From: Gallaecimonas kandeliae
GTDB taxonomy: Bacteria > Pseudomonadota > Gammaproteobacteria > Enterobacterales > Gallaecimonadaceae
Reading direction: 5' to 3'
Length of the DNA: 64,000 nt
Assembly: GCF_030450055.1 (NCBI RefSeq)
Contig: NZ_CP118480.1
Span: forward strand, 682,001 to 746,000
Positions 43,556-51,317 of the stretch are shown in pieces. The translations under genes were made by a program, and so were the position numbers. Within the stretch, counting starts at the first letter, position 1. Every line of letters starts with the position of its first letter. The notes beneath the pieces were generated by a model that made no database searches, was not told the origin of the DNA, and saw nothing but the letters and a program-made list of their open reading frames with translations.

Positions 43556-44625
43556 TGCAGCAGTACCCCGGTCCAGTTCATCAGCCGCAGGCCGGCCTGG
43601 GTGCCGGCCAGCTCGGCGCCGGAGAAGATGCCGGCCAGGGCCTTGCCCTGGTGCTGGCGTACCAACTGGGCTTCCTCGCGGATGGCGCAGCTGAAGGCGC
43701 CTGCGCGGCCGGCACAGTTGATGTAGAAGCTGGGTCTGTCCTTGGTGAAATGCTCAAGCTGGTTGGCCATGTCCTCGAAGGTGCTGTCGGTGCTGCGGCT
43801 CATCAGCACCACCGGCTGGCCCTCAAGGAACTGACCGGTGGCCAGGGTCAGGCTGCGTGCCTGGCTATCGGTGGCCACCATGATGTGGCTGGAATAGCGC
43901 TCTCCCCAGGGCAGGCCCAAGGACAGTTGGCGCAGCATGCTGCCTTTGAGCTGGGCCTCGTCGAGGCCGGTGATGGCCATGAGTTTGTCCAGGGCCGGCT
44001 CGCCGTCCAACGTCAGCACCTGCTGGCCACTGGCCTGGGTGACGGTCAGGGGATCGCTGATCGGCAGGGCGCCGTGGCTGATGCCGCTCAATGCCGGTGC
44101 CGGCACCTTCACCGCCACCAGTTGGTTCCTGGTCACCTGATCGCCACAGAACACGAAGCTGTTTTCCAGGCCGAAGTCCCCCAGCAGGGCGGCGCCGTGC
44201 AGGCGGCCGTCCGGTACCAGGGTTTCCAGGGGCAGGGGGCTGCCCAGCAGATCGAAGAAGCAGAGGGCATGGTCCCGGCCCAGCCAGGGCGCCAGGGGTT
44301 CGGGGCTCGCCTGGTCCAGGCAGAGGCTGTCAGGGGGGCTGTCGAACAGCATCAGCAAGGCTTCGAAGCCGCCGTACTCCACACCGGCCGGGGTGATGAT
44401 GCCGCAGCAGCTGCCGCCGAAGAGGGGAATGCCGCCCAACTGGCGGCGGGTTTCCGCCAAGAGACCGTCAGGCTGGTGAAAACCGCTGGCAAAGAGCAGT
44501 CCCCACTGGGCCTTGTGGCTTTCCGGCTGATACCGGACCAATTCAACGGCGGCCAGACGACTGTCCGGTGCCAAACTCCAGCTCGTGTGAAACATGACCA
44601 GATGGATAGGATTAGGAGAGGCCAA
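43549..44625 (-). CDS. FIST domain sensory protein
   Basis: A 358-residue soluble FIST-N/FIST-C protein, a family thought to sense small ligands such as amino acids. Readable marks are LAETRRQLGGIPLFGGSCCG (FIST_N) and HIMVATDSQARSLTLA, then DRPSFYINCAGRAG and KALAGIFSGAELAG (FIST_C), where FIST proteins have a conserved cysteine and Gly-rich turn. There is no output domain; the overlapping EAL gene may supply it. Start is uncertain: TTG 44625 with AGGG upstream is used; an ATG at 44595 would remove ten residues. Confidence 0.87.
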   Translation of the reverse strand: MASPNPIHLVMFHTSWSLAPDSRLAAVELVRYQPESHKAQWGLLFASGFHQPDGLLAETRRQLGGIPLFGGSCCGIITPAGVEYGGFEALLMLFDSPPDSLCLDQASPEPLAPWLGRDHALCFFDLLGSPLPLETLVPDGRLHGAALLGDFGLENSFVFCGDQVTRNQLVAVKVPAPALSGISHGALPISDPLTVTQASGQQVLTLDGEPALDKLMAITGLDEAQLKGSMLRQLSLGLPWGERYSSHIMVATDSQARSLTLATGQFLEGQPVVLMSRSTDSTFEDMANQLEHFTKDRPSFYINCAGRAGAFSCAIREEAQLVRQHQGKALAGIFSGAELAGTQAGLRLMNWTGVLLQW

Positions 44626-44649
44626 TCTAGACCCTGGCCAGGGGAAATG

Positions 44650-44677
44650 TAAAGGGGCTGTAGCAACAGCCCCTTTG
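44650..44677 (-). terminator. Hairpin after hemL
   Basis: AAAGGGGCTG-TTGCT-ACAGCCCCTTT (leftward) follows the hemL stop by about 10 bases; the T tract is interrupted, so it may be a leaky terminator before the FIST gene. Confidence 0.65.
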
Positions 44678-44686
44678 GGGTCTTCA

Positions 44687-45967
44687 TCAAAGTGCGGCGA
44701 AGGCCTCAGTGGCGGCGGCCAGGGTCGCCTCTATGTCGGCCTCGGAATGGGCCAGGGACAGGAAGCCCGCCTCGAAGGCGCTGGGGGCCAGATAAACGCC
44801 CTTGTCCAGCATCAGGTGGAAGAAGCGCTTGAACTTGTCCACGTCACAGCCGCAGGCCTGGGCGAAGTTGGTCACCTGCTTTTCTGCGGTGAAGAAGAAG
44901 CCGAACATGCCGCCGGCATAGTTGACGGTGAGGGGCACACCGGCCTTGTCGGCGGCGGCCTTGAGGCCCAGGGCCAGCTGCTCGGTGAGCTTGGCCAGCT
45001 TCTCTTCGTTACCGGGTTGGTCCAAAGCGCCCAAGGCGGCGAGGCCGGCGGACATGGCCACAGGGTTGCCGGACAAAGTGCCGGCCTGGTAGACGGGGCC
45101 TATGGGGGCCAGGAATTCCATGATGGCGCGCTTGCCGCCGAAGGCGCCCACCGGCATGCCGCCGCCTATGACCTTGCCGAGGGTGGTGAGATCCGGTTTG
45201 ACGCCGTAATACGCCTGGGCACCGCCCAGGGCTACCCTAAAGCCGGTCATGACTTCGTCGAAGATCAGCACGCTGCCGTACCTGTCACAGATGGCGCGCA
45301 GCCCTTCCAGGAAGCCCGGCTGGGGTGGGATGCAGTTCATGTTACCCGCCACCGGCTCCACTATGATGGCCGCCATGTCCTCGCCGACTTCCTCGAAGAT
45401 GGCCTTGACCGAGTCGAGGTCGTTATAGGTGGCGGTCAGGGTGTGCTGGGCGAACTCGGCCGGCACGCCGGGGGAGGTGGGCACGCCCATGGTCAGCATG
45501 CCGGAGCCGGCCTTGACCAGCAGGGTGTCGGCATGGCCGTGATAGTTGCCTTCGAACTTCAGTATCTTGTTGCGGCCCGTGTAGCCGCGGGCCAGGCGGA
45601 TGGCGCTCATGGTGGCTTCGGTGCCGGAGTTGACCATGCGCACCATGTCCATGCTGGGCACCAGGGCGCAGACCTTCTCGGCCATGGCCACTTCCAGTTC
45701 GGTAGGAGCGCCGAAGGAGAGGCCCTTCTGGGCGGCCTGGATCACGGCGTCGCGGATGGCGCTGTGGTTGTGGCCCAGGATCATGGGGCCCCAGGAGCCC
45801 ACGTAGTCGATGTAGCGCTTGCCGTCGGCATCATAGATGTAGGCGCCTTCGGCGTGCTCGATGAAGAGCGGGGTGCCGCCGACGCCGTTGAAGGCGCGCA
45901 CCGGCGAGTTGACGCCGCCGGGGATCAGGCGGCGGGCTTTGCTGAAGAGATCGTCAGAACGGGACAT
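44687..45967 (-). CDS. hemL: Glutamate-1-semialdehyde 2,1-aminomutase
   Basis: HemL converts glutamate-1-semialdehyde to 5-aminolevulinate, the C5 route to haem. The 426-residue PLP enzyme has the cofactor lysine in [43 protein letters not shown] and [11 protein letters not shown]. It lies 12 bases behind pyrB on the same strand, and its AAGGAA site sits by the pyrB stop, so the two may share a message. hemL next to clcA and erpA (here beyond pyrB) is as in E. coli. Confidence 0.98.
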   Translation of the reverse strand: MSRSDDLFSKARRLIPGGVNSPVRAFNGVGGTPLFIEHAEGAYIYDADGKRYIDYVGSWGPMILGHNHSAIRDAVIQAAQKGLSFGAPTELEVAMAEKVCALVPSMDMVRMVNSGTEATMSAIRLARGYTGRNKILKFEGNYHGHADTLLVKAGSGMLTMGVPTSPGVPAEFAQHTLTATYNDLDSVKAIFEEVGEDMAAIIVEPVAGNMNCIPPQPGFLEGLRAICDRYGSVLIFDEVMTGFRVALGGAQAYYGVKPDLTTLGKVIGGGMPVGAFGGKRAIMEFLAPIGPVYQAGTLSGNPVAMSAGLAALGALDQPGNEEKLAKLTEQLALGLKAAADKAGVPLTVNYAGGMFGFFFTAEKQVTNFAQACGCDVDKFKRFFHLMLDKGVYLAPSAFEAGFLSLAHSEADIEATLAAATEAFAAL

Positions 45968-45979
45968 GGGATTTCCTTC

Positions 45980-46999
45980 TCAAAGGCCCTCGGCCTTGGT
46001 GGAGTGCCAGAGCACGGGGGCGTCGTATTTTTCCAGCAGGTGGTCGACCCCCAACGTCAGGGCGAACAGGGCCATGCGAATGAGCACGCCGTTGTCGGCC
46101 TGGCGGAAGATGGCGAGGCTGGGGTGCTCGTTGAGGTCGTTGTCCAGCTCGTTGGCCTCGGCCCTGGAATCCCTAGGCAGGGGGTGCATGATGACGGTAT
46201 TGGACTTGGCGTGCTGGGTGTAGATGGCCTGGTTGAGGCGGAAACGGCCGCGGTATTGGCGGGCGTCTTCCAGGGAGGGGAAGCGCTCCTCCTGGATGCG
46301 GGTCAGGTAGCAGATGTCGGCGTCCGACAGGCTGCCTTCCAGACGGTCGGTGATGGTGAAGCTGTGGCCTGCGTCGTCGAGGATGGCCAGCACCTCGTCG
46401 GGCATGGCCAGCTCGGGCGGCGACACCAGGGTGAAACGGATGTGCTTGTAGAGGCGCAGCAGTTTCGCCAGTGAATGGACGGTGCGGCCGTGCTTGAGGT
46501 CGCCGACCATGGCGATGTGCATGCCGTCTATGCCCTGGCCCCGGCCCTGCAGCTCCTTCTCTATGGTGTAGAGGTCCAGCAGCGCCTGGGTGGGGTGTTC
46601 GTTGGCGCCGTCGCCGCCGTTGATGACAGGCACCCTGGAGCCCTTGGCGAACTCGGCTACGGAGCCGGCGTCCGGGTGGCGCATGGCGATGACGTCGGAG
46701 TAGCTCGACAGCACCCGGGCCGTGTCGAAGAGGCTCTCGCCCTTGGAGAGGGACGAGCTGGCCAGGCCGACGGTTTCCCGCACCATGCCGCCCAGCAGGT
46801 TGAAGGCGCAGCCGAAGCTGACCCGGGTGCGAGTGCTGGGTTCGAAGAAGAGGTTGCCGAGGATGGCGCCGTCCAGCACAGTGGTGCGCTTGCGGCGGTG
46901 GGCATAGGGTTCCATCCGGTCCGCCACTGCAAAGATCTCGCCGATGGCGTCTCTGTCCAGCTGTTTGACGGAAAGGATATTGGCTCCGGTGAAGTTCAT
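45980..46999 (-). CDS. pyrB: Aspartate carbamoyltransferase
   Basis: PyrB makes carbamoyl-aspartate, the committed step of pyrimidine synthesis. The 339-residue protein has the carbamoyl-phosphate site FFEPSTRTRVSF, the aspartate-binding region and IMHPLPR near the C-terminus. It is about 28 residues longer than E. coli PyrB (311), a length found, from memory, in Shewanella-type PyrB. No pyrI regulatory subunit gene is adjacent. ATG 46999 has AGGA six bases upstream; an ATG four codons earlier lacks one. The gene is divergent from clcA. Confidence 0.95.
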   Translation of the reverse strand: MNFTGANILSVKQLDRDAIGEIFAVADRMEPYAHRRKRTTVLDGAILGNLFFEPSTRTRVSFGCAFNLLGGMVRETVGLASSSLSKGESLFDTARVLSSYSDVIAMRHPDAGSVAEFAKGSRVPVINGGDGANEHPTQALLDLYTIEKELQGRGQGIDGMHIAMVGDLKHGRTVHSLAKLLRLYKHIRFTLVSPPELAMPDEVLAILDDAGHSFTITDRLEGSLSDADICYLTRIQEERFPSLEDARQYRGRFRLNQAIYTQHAKSNTVIMHPLPRDSRAEANELDNDLNEHPSLAIFRQADNGVLIRMALFALTLGVDHLLEKYDAPVLWHSTKAEGL

Positions 47000-47161
47000 G
47001 GGCGTCCTCATTGGCAGGGGGGAAGGGCGCCGTCCAGCCTTGGGAAGGGACTGGCCTGGCTGGACCGACATTATAGAGGCTAAGGTGCCCACACAAAAGC
47101 CAACTTTTTCAGCACTTTTGTTATACTGCCAGGCCTTCGTAACTCACTGTCTTCCAACGCC

Positions 47162-48556
47162 ATGCAATCGAGAGCACAGTCAAGCAGCCTGGTCCGGCTA
47201 TTCCTCGCAGCCGACAAGGTACCGCTATGGCTGTTAACGCTCTCCGCCGTCGTGGGGGTAGTGGCCGGTATGCTGGCCACCGGCTTCCAATTCGGGCTGC
47301 ACCAGATCCTGGCCTGGCGGGTCGAAGGGCTCAGCCACTGGGCCCAATGGGGCCTGCCTCGCTGGCTGCTGGCCATGCTGGTGACGGCGGTGATGACGGT
47401 GCTCTCCCTCTGGATGACCTTTCGTTTCGCCCCCGAGGCGGCGGGCTCCGGCATCCCCGAGATCGAAGGGGCCCTGGACAACCTGCGGCCGGTGCGCTGG
47501 TGGCGGGTGCTGCCGGTGAAGATCTTCGGCGGCTTCCTGGCCCAGGGCGGCGGCCTGGTGCTGGGCCGTGAAGGCCCGACGGTGCAACTGGGCGGCGCCG
47601 CCGGCAAGATGGTGGCCGATCTCTTCAGGGTCTCCAAGGACAACGCCCATGCGCTGCTGGCGGCCGGCGCCGCCGGCGGCCTCTCGGCGGCCTTCAACGC
47701 CCCCCTGGCCGGGGTCATGTTCGTCATCGAGGAGATGCGGCCCCAGTTCCGTTACGGCCTTATCTCCATCAAGTGCGTCTTCATCGGCACAGTGGTGGCC
47801 AACGTGGTCTACCGCACCTTCATCGGCCAGGACGCCTCCATCGAAATGCCCAGCTACAGCCCGCCTGAGCTCGACAGCCTGGCCCTCTACCTGCTGCTGG
47901 GCGGCCTCTTCGGCGCCTTCGGCATCCTCTTCAACAAAGCGATCCTCAAGACCCAGGACTGGTACGCCAACTACCACCAGGGGCGCCTTGACCGGCGCCT
48001 GGTGATCGGAGGCATTTTGGGGGCGGCGCTGGGGCTGATGACCGTCTACGGGCCCGATCTCACCGGTGGCGGCATCGAGCTGATCCCGGCCGTCACCGTC
48101 GGCAGCTATACCGTCGGCGCCCTGCTGCTCTTGTTCGTGGGCCGGGTGCTCACCACATTGCTGTGCTTCGGCTCAGGCGCGCCTGGGGGGATCTTCGCGC
48201 CCATGCTGGCCCTCGGTACCCTCTTCGGCATGGGCTTTGGCGTGCTCTGCCAGGCATTGTTGCCGGGCATGGCCATCCAGCCCGGCACCTTCGCCATCGC
48301 CGGCATGGGGGCCCTCTTTGCCGCCACTGTGCGGGCGCCGCTGACCGGCATCATCCTGGTCATAGAGATGACCAACAACTACCTGCTGATCCTGCCGCTG
48401 CTGATCACCTGTCTGGGCGCCACCATGGTGGCCCAGGCCCTGGGGGGCCAACCGCTCTACGGCCAATTGCTGGGCCGCACCCTGGCGGCGGACGCCCAGG
48501 CCAAGCGCGAGGCCGACGCCAAACGCGAGGCAGAGGCCCAGTGTGAAACGGCATGA
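47162..48556 (+). CDS. clcA: H+/Cl- exchange transporter ClcA type
   Basis: A 464-residue ClC-family antiporter of the inner membrane, which in E. coli supports extreme acid resistance. Chloride-site and gating motifs are present: GSGIPEIEG, GREGPTVQLGG with the gating glutamate, and VIEEMRPQFRY with the internal proton-pathway glutamate; GAPGGIFAPML is the third chloride-binding region. The C-terminus ends in a charged Ala/Lys/Glu repeat (QAKREADAKREAEAQ) with no CBS domains. Its end overlaps the next gene by 14 bases. Confidence 0.95.
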   Translation: MQSRAQSSSLVRLFLAADKVPLWLLTLSAVVGVVAGMLATGFQFGLHQILAWRVEGLSHWAQWGLPRWLLAMLVTAVMTVLSLWMTFRFAPEAAGSGIPEIEGALDNLRPVRWWRVLPVKIFGGFLAQGGGLVLGREGPTVQLGGAAGKMVADLFRVSKDNAHALLAAGAAGGLSAAFNAPLAGVMFVIEEMRPQFRYGLISIKCVFIGTVVANVVYRTFIGQDASIEMPSYSPPELDSLALYLLLGGLFGAFGILFNKAILKTQDWYANYHQGRLDRRLVIGGILGAALGLMTVYGPDLTGGGIELIPAVTVGSYTVGALLLLFVGRVLTTLLCFGSGAPGGIFAPMLALGTLFGMGFGVLCQALLPGMAIQPGTFAIAGMGALFAATVRAPLTGIILVIEMTNNYLLILPLLITCLGATMVAQALGGQPLYGQLLGRTLAADAQAKREADAKREAEAQCETA

Positions 48557-49178
48557 ACCCTGGATAGCCGCCGGGCTCTGCCTGGTGATGGGTTTCGCCT
48601 TTGGCCGCCTCAGCAAGCTCAGCAACCCCGAGCTGGTGGCGGCCCTCGGCAAGGCCCGCACCGAAAGCGCCCTGGCCCAGGCCAGCAGCGAGGCCCAGCA
48701 GGCCACCAACCAGGTCCTGCGCCAGCAGCTGGCGGCCAGCATCGAGAAACACCAGCGCCTGGCCGAGGATCTCGACCGTCTCAACCAGGCCCTGAGCCCC
48801 CAGGACGCCCTGGTCAAGGTGCAGTCCCTGCACATGGTGCCGGAAGGCCAGGGGGCCTGGCGCTACGAGCTGGAGCTGATGGGCATAGGGGGCCGCGACC
48901 TCAAGGGCAAACTGGGGCTGTTGCTTTCCGGCACCCTCAACGGCCTGCCGTTCAGCCTGGACCTGGTGGAAGCGGCCCAGGGCGACAACGGCAAGAAAGG
49001 CACCGACTGGCAGGACTTCACCCTGCGTAACCTCGACACCCTCTCCGGCCGCTTCTGGCTGCCGGACGGCTTCGTCCCCCAGACCCTGGACCTGCGCCTC
49101 AAGGTCAAGGGCATGAGCGAGAGCCTGCGCCACTACCCTTGGGCGGAACTTGCACAGGAGCCCGGCACAGGGGGATAA
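48543..49178 (+). CDS. DUF6776 family membrane-anchored protein
   Basis: A 211-residue protein with one N-terminal helix (about residues 7-22, uncleaved anchor type) followed by a coiled coil (about 30-90, rich in Ala/Gln/Glu with LRQQLAASIEKHQRLAEDL) and a beta-rich C-terminal domain (WRYELELMGIGG, FTLRNLDTLSGRFWLP, LRLKVKG). This fits DUF6776 proteins of gammaproteobacteria, whose role is unknown. It starts with GTG inside the end of clcA, so it is translationally linked to it. The erpA promoter appears to lie in its last codons. Confidence 0.75.
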   Translation: MKRHEPWIAAGLCLVMGFAFGRLSKLSNPELVAALGKARTESALAQASSEAQQATNQVLRQQLAASIEKHQRLAEDLDRLNQALSPQDALVKVQSLHMVPEGQGAWRYELELMGIGGRDLKGKLGLLLSGTLNGLPFSLDLVEAAQGDNGKKGTDWQDFTLRNLDTLSGRFWLPDGFVPQTLDLRLKVKGMSESLRHYPWAELAQEPGTGG

Positions 49179-49179
49179 T
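49150..49179 (+). promoter_or_regulatory. Probable sigma-70 promoter for erpA
   Basis: TTGCAC (49150-49155) and GATAAT (49174-49179) are 18 bases apart; transcription would start about 20 bases before the erpA ATG. Confidence 0.55.
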
Positions 49180-49208
49180 GCTTACTCCCCTGTAGTTTGG
49201 AGCCATCC

Positions 49209-49550
49209 ATGAGCGACGCACCCCTGCCCATCAACTTCACCGACGCCGCGGCCAAGAAGGTCCGGGTGTTGATCGAGGAAGAGCAGAACCCCGAGCTGAA
49301 GCTGCGGGTCTATGTGACTGGTGGCGGCTGCTCCGGTTTCCAGTACGGCTTCACCTTCGACGAGAAGGCCAACGAAGGCGACACCCTGATCGAGAAGGAA
49401 GGGGTGACCCTGGTGGTGGACCCCATGAGCCTCCAGTACCTGGTGGGCGGCACCGTCGACTACACCGAAGGCCTGCAGGGTTCCCGTTTCCTGGTGGAGA
49501 ACCCCAACGCCACCACCACCTGCGGCTGCGGTTCCAGCTTCTCCATCTAA
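49209..49550 (+). CDS. erpA: Iron-sulfur cluster insertion protein ErpA
   Basis: An A-type carrier that delivers Fe-S clusters to apoproteins such as the isoprenoid enzymes IspG and IspH. The 113-residue product has the three cluster-binding cysteines: one in [11 protein letters not shown] and two in TTCGCGSSF at the C-terminus. GGAG lies six bases before the ATG; an upstream in-frame ATG would overlap the promoter's transcribed start. The last about 45 bases of this gene, plus its terminator, appear again just downstream in altered form. Confidence 0.97.
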   Translation: MSDAPLPINFTDAAAKKVRVLIEEEQNPELKLRVYVTGGGCSGFQYGFTFDEKANEGDTLIEKEGVTLVVDPMSLQYLVGGTVDYTEGLQGSRFLVENPNATTTCGCGSSFSI

Positions 49551-49567
49551 GCATTGTCGTTGCCCCA

Positions 49568-49601
49568 TAAAAAAAGCAGGCCATCGAAGCCTGCTTTTTT
49601 G
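49568..49601 (+). terminator. erpA terminator (copy 1)
   Basis: AAAAAAAGCAGGC-CATCGAA-GCCTGCTTTTTT directly after the erpA stop. Its stem arms AAGCAGGC/GCCTGCTT recur in the second terminator. Confidence 0.9.
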
Positions 49602-49629
49602 TTCCACCAGGGGTGTGCTCATGTATCGC

Positions 49630-49672
49630 CAACGCCACCACCACCTGCGGTTCCAGCTTTTCCATCTAAGCA
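49630..49672 (+). repeat. Echo of the erpA 3' end
   Basis: The 43 bases repeat the last codons of erpA through its stop codon and three bases beyond. They differ by loss of six bases (two codons, Gly-Cys, removing one cluster cysteine codon) and one substitution (TTC to TTT). There is no start codon in frame nearby with a ribosome-binding site; it is a gene-tail remnant, not a gene. A second terminator follows at nearly the same distance as in the original. Confidence 0.85.
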
Positions 49673-49685
49673 CCGCAGTTATCCA

Positions 49686-49718
49686 GAAAAAAGCAGGCCC
49701 AAGGGCCTGCTTTTTTAT
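49686..49718. terminator. Second terminator (copy 2), facing the calpain-like gene
   Basis: AAAAAAGCAGGCCC-AA-GGGCCTGCTTTTTT; arms start with the same AAGCAGGC as copy 1. It can also terminate the convergent protease gene. Confidence 0.9.
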
Positions 49719-49744
49719 TGCCAGGAATAGATGGGCGTTCGGCC

Positions 49745-51109
49745 TTATTTGACGACGCCGAAGCCGGCGAAATACTGCTTGAAGGTGGCCGCCTCTATGG
49801 CGAAGACGCCGTCGGGCTTGGTCAGCAGTATGGGCCGCCACCAATCCACGTCCCTCATGTAGAGGGTGCCGCCGTGGGTGTGGACTGTGGCGTCCTTGAC
49901 GCCCCAGGGGTTGCGCAGCACCAGGTACTTCTTGCCGCAGTAATAGTCCCAACCCAGCACCGTATAGGCGTGGTTGCCTACGATGTTGGCGTCGCTGTAG
50001 CTCAGGCCATCGGGGGCCGTGCCGTAGGTCCAGCAGGTCATGGGATTCATGGTGCTCCGGCTCAGGGAGTTGCTGCGTACCAGATCCCAGATCTGATCGG
50101 CGCTCAGGCTGGTGTTGCCATAGTAATGGCAATGCTTGCCGGTGAGCAGGGCAGTGGCATGAACGGGATCGCCGTAGGCGGTGGCGGTGATCTGCGGATG
50201 GTCGGTGCTGGTGCCTGTCACCAGCTTGGCGAAGGCCTTCTCATAGAGGGCGGGCCAGAGTTCGCCATCCTCGCTGGAGCGGCAGTAGATGAAGTTGCCG
50301 GACACGTTGTTGACCGGCACCGTGTCGGTCACTTCTATCTGCTTGTCCACCTGGCCGTTACTGTCGGGCTTGTAGAACTGCACCATATTGGTGAACTGCT
50401 GCTGGCCGACGCCCTTGGATCTGGTCATGTTGGCGATGTCGTAGGGTTTGGACCAGGCCACGGCGGAGAGGGCGGCGATGAAGTAGCAGTTGGCCACGGC
50501 CCCCTGGACGGGGTCGAAGAACTCTGTGGCTTCGTTGAAGAAGCGGCCCTTGTCCTGCCAACTGGCGTTGGTGGGGGTCCAGTCCTGGTTGCTGGTGCCC
50601 AGTTCCGGGTCCAGGGCGATGGAGCGGGCCATCTCCGGCGTGAAGACCCTGGCCAGGGTCTGGATGCGGTCTTTCTCCGGCAGGCGGATATGGAGGGTGA
50701 TGAGGTTCGGGTTGCACAGCTCGGCCCGCTGTACCTGGATCTTGGCGACGTCTTCCACCTGGAAGCGGCTGCCCAGATCCCCCAGCATCTGCACCTTGTC
50801 CAGATGCTCTATGGGAATGTCCAGGTCGTCCTTGGCCATCTCCACCTTGGCAGAGAAGATGGGGGAGTGGAACCTGTCCAGGGTGCCCTTGCTGGTCAGC
50901 TTGAGGCCGGTGTAGAGGGGGCCTTCGTGCTTGGGATCGAAGAGTTCCTGGTAGGGGGTCTGGAGGATGTTCTCCAGCAGTTCCGGGATGTTCTCCACCT
51001 GCTGCCAGTTGATCTTGCGGCCCGACAGGTATTCGGCCAGGGCGTAGGGGTTGATGACACCGGTCTTCTGGGCAGCTTCGGGATTGGATTTCAATTGTCT
51101 AGCGTCCAT
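49745..51109 (-). CDS. Calpain family cysteine protease (C2-like)
   Basis: A 454-residue protein whose C-terminal half (about 190-440) has the calpain catalytic triad: Cys208 in QGAVANCYFIAAL (calpain QG..G.C...A), His380 in GNHAYTVLGW and Asn400 in LRNPWG. These three motifs in this order and spacing define the fold. The N-terminal about 190 residues are unassigned and may be regulatory; no Ca-binding EF-hand or C2 domain is seen. There is no signal peptide. GGAG is seven bases before the ATG. Substrate and role are unknown. It stands alone, between the erpA tail repeats and a MATE pump gene. Confidence 0.85.
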   Translation of the reverse strand: MDARQLKSNPEAAQKTGVINPYALAEYLSGRKINWQQVENIPELLENILQTPYQELFDPKHEGPLYTGLKLTSKGTLDRFHSPIFSAKVEMAKDDLDIPIEHLDKVQMLGDLGSRFQVEDVAKIQVQRAELCNPNLITLHIRLPEKDRIQTLARVFTPEMARSIALDPELGTSNQDWTPTNASWQDKGRFFNEATEFFDPVQGAVANCYFIAALSAVAWSKPYDIANMTRSKGVGQQQFTNMVQFYKPDSNGQVDKQIEVTDTVPVNNVSGNFIYCRSSEDGELWPALYEKAFAKLVTGTSTDHPQITATAYGDPVHATALLTGKHCHYYGNTSLSADQIWDLVRSNSLSRSTMNPMTCWTYGTAPDGLSYSDANIVGNHAYTVLGWDYYCGKKYLVLRNPWGVKDATVHTHGGTLYMRDVDWWRPILLTKPDGVFAIEAATFKQYFAGFGVVK

Positions 51110-51317
51110 AGCGAGACTCCTGAATCAAGAGGTTGGGGTAGACCCAGGGCTCCAGGCTGACGGCAAAAAAACGGCGGGGTGCCCTGAGGCTGGGAAGCAC
51201 CTGGCCCGGCGCTTGTGCTCCTGTGCGCGGGCCAAATGCGGAGTGAGTATAGGCAAGGTCGAACCGGCCTCTGGGGAAATGGCGGGCCGGTTCAGTTTGG
51301 CGTCAAGGGCAGGGCCC

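Noticed and set aside
44594-46474. Open frame of 626 codons opposite hemL and pyrB
   Set aside because: It spans two certain genes on the other strand and has Gly/His/Gln-rich shadow composition.
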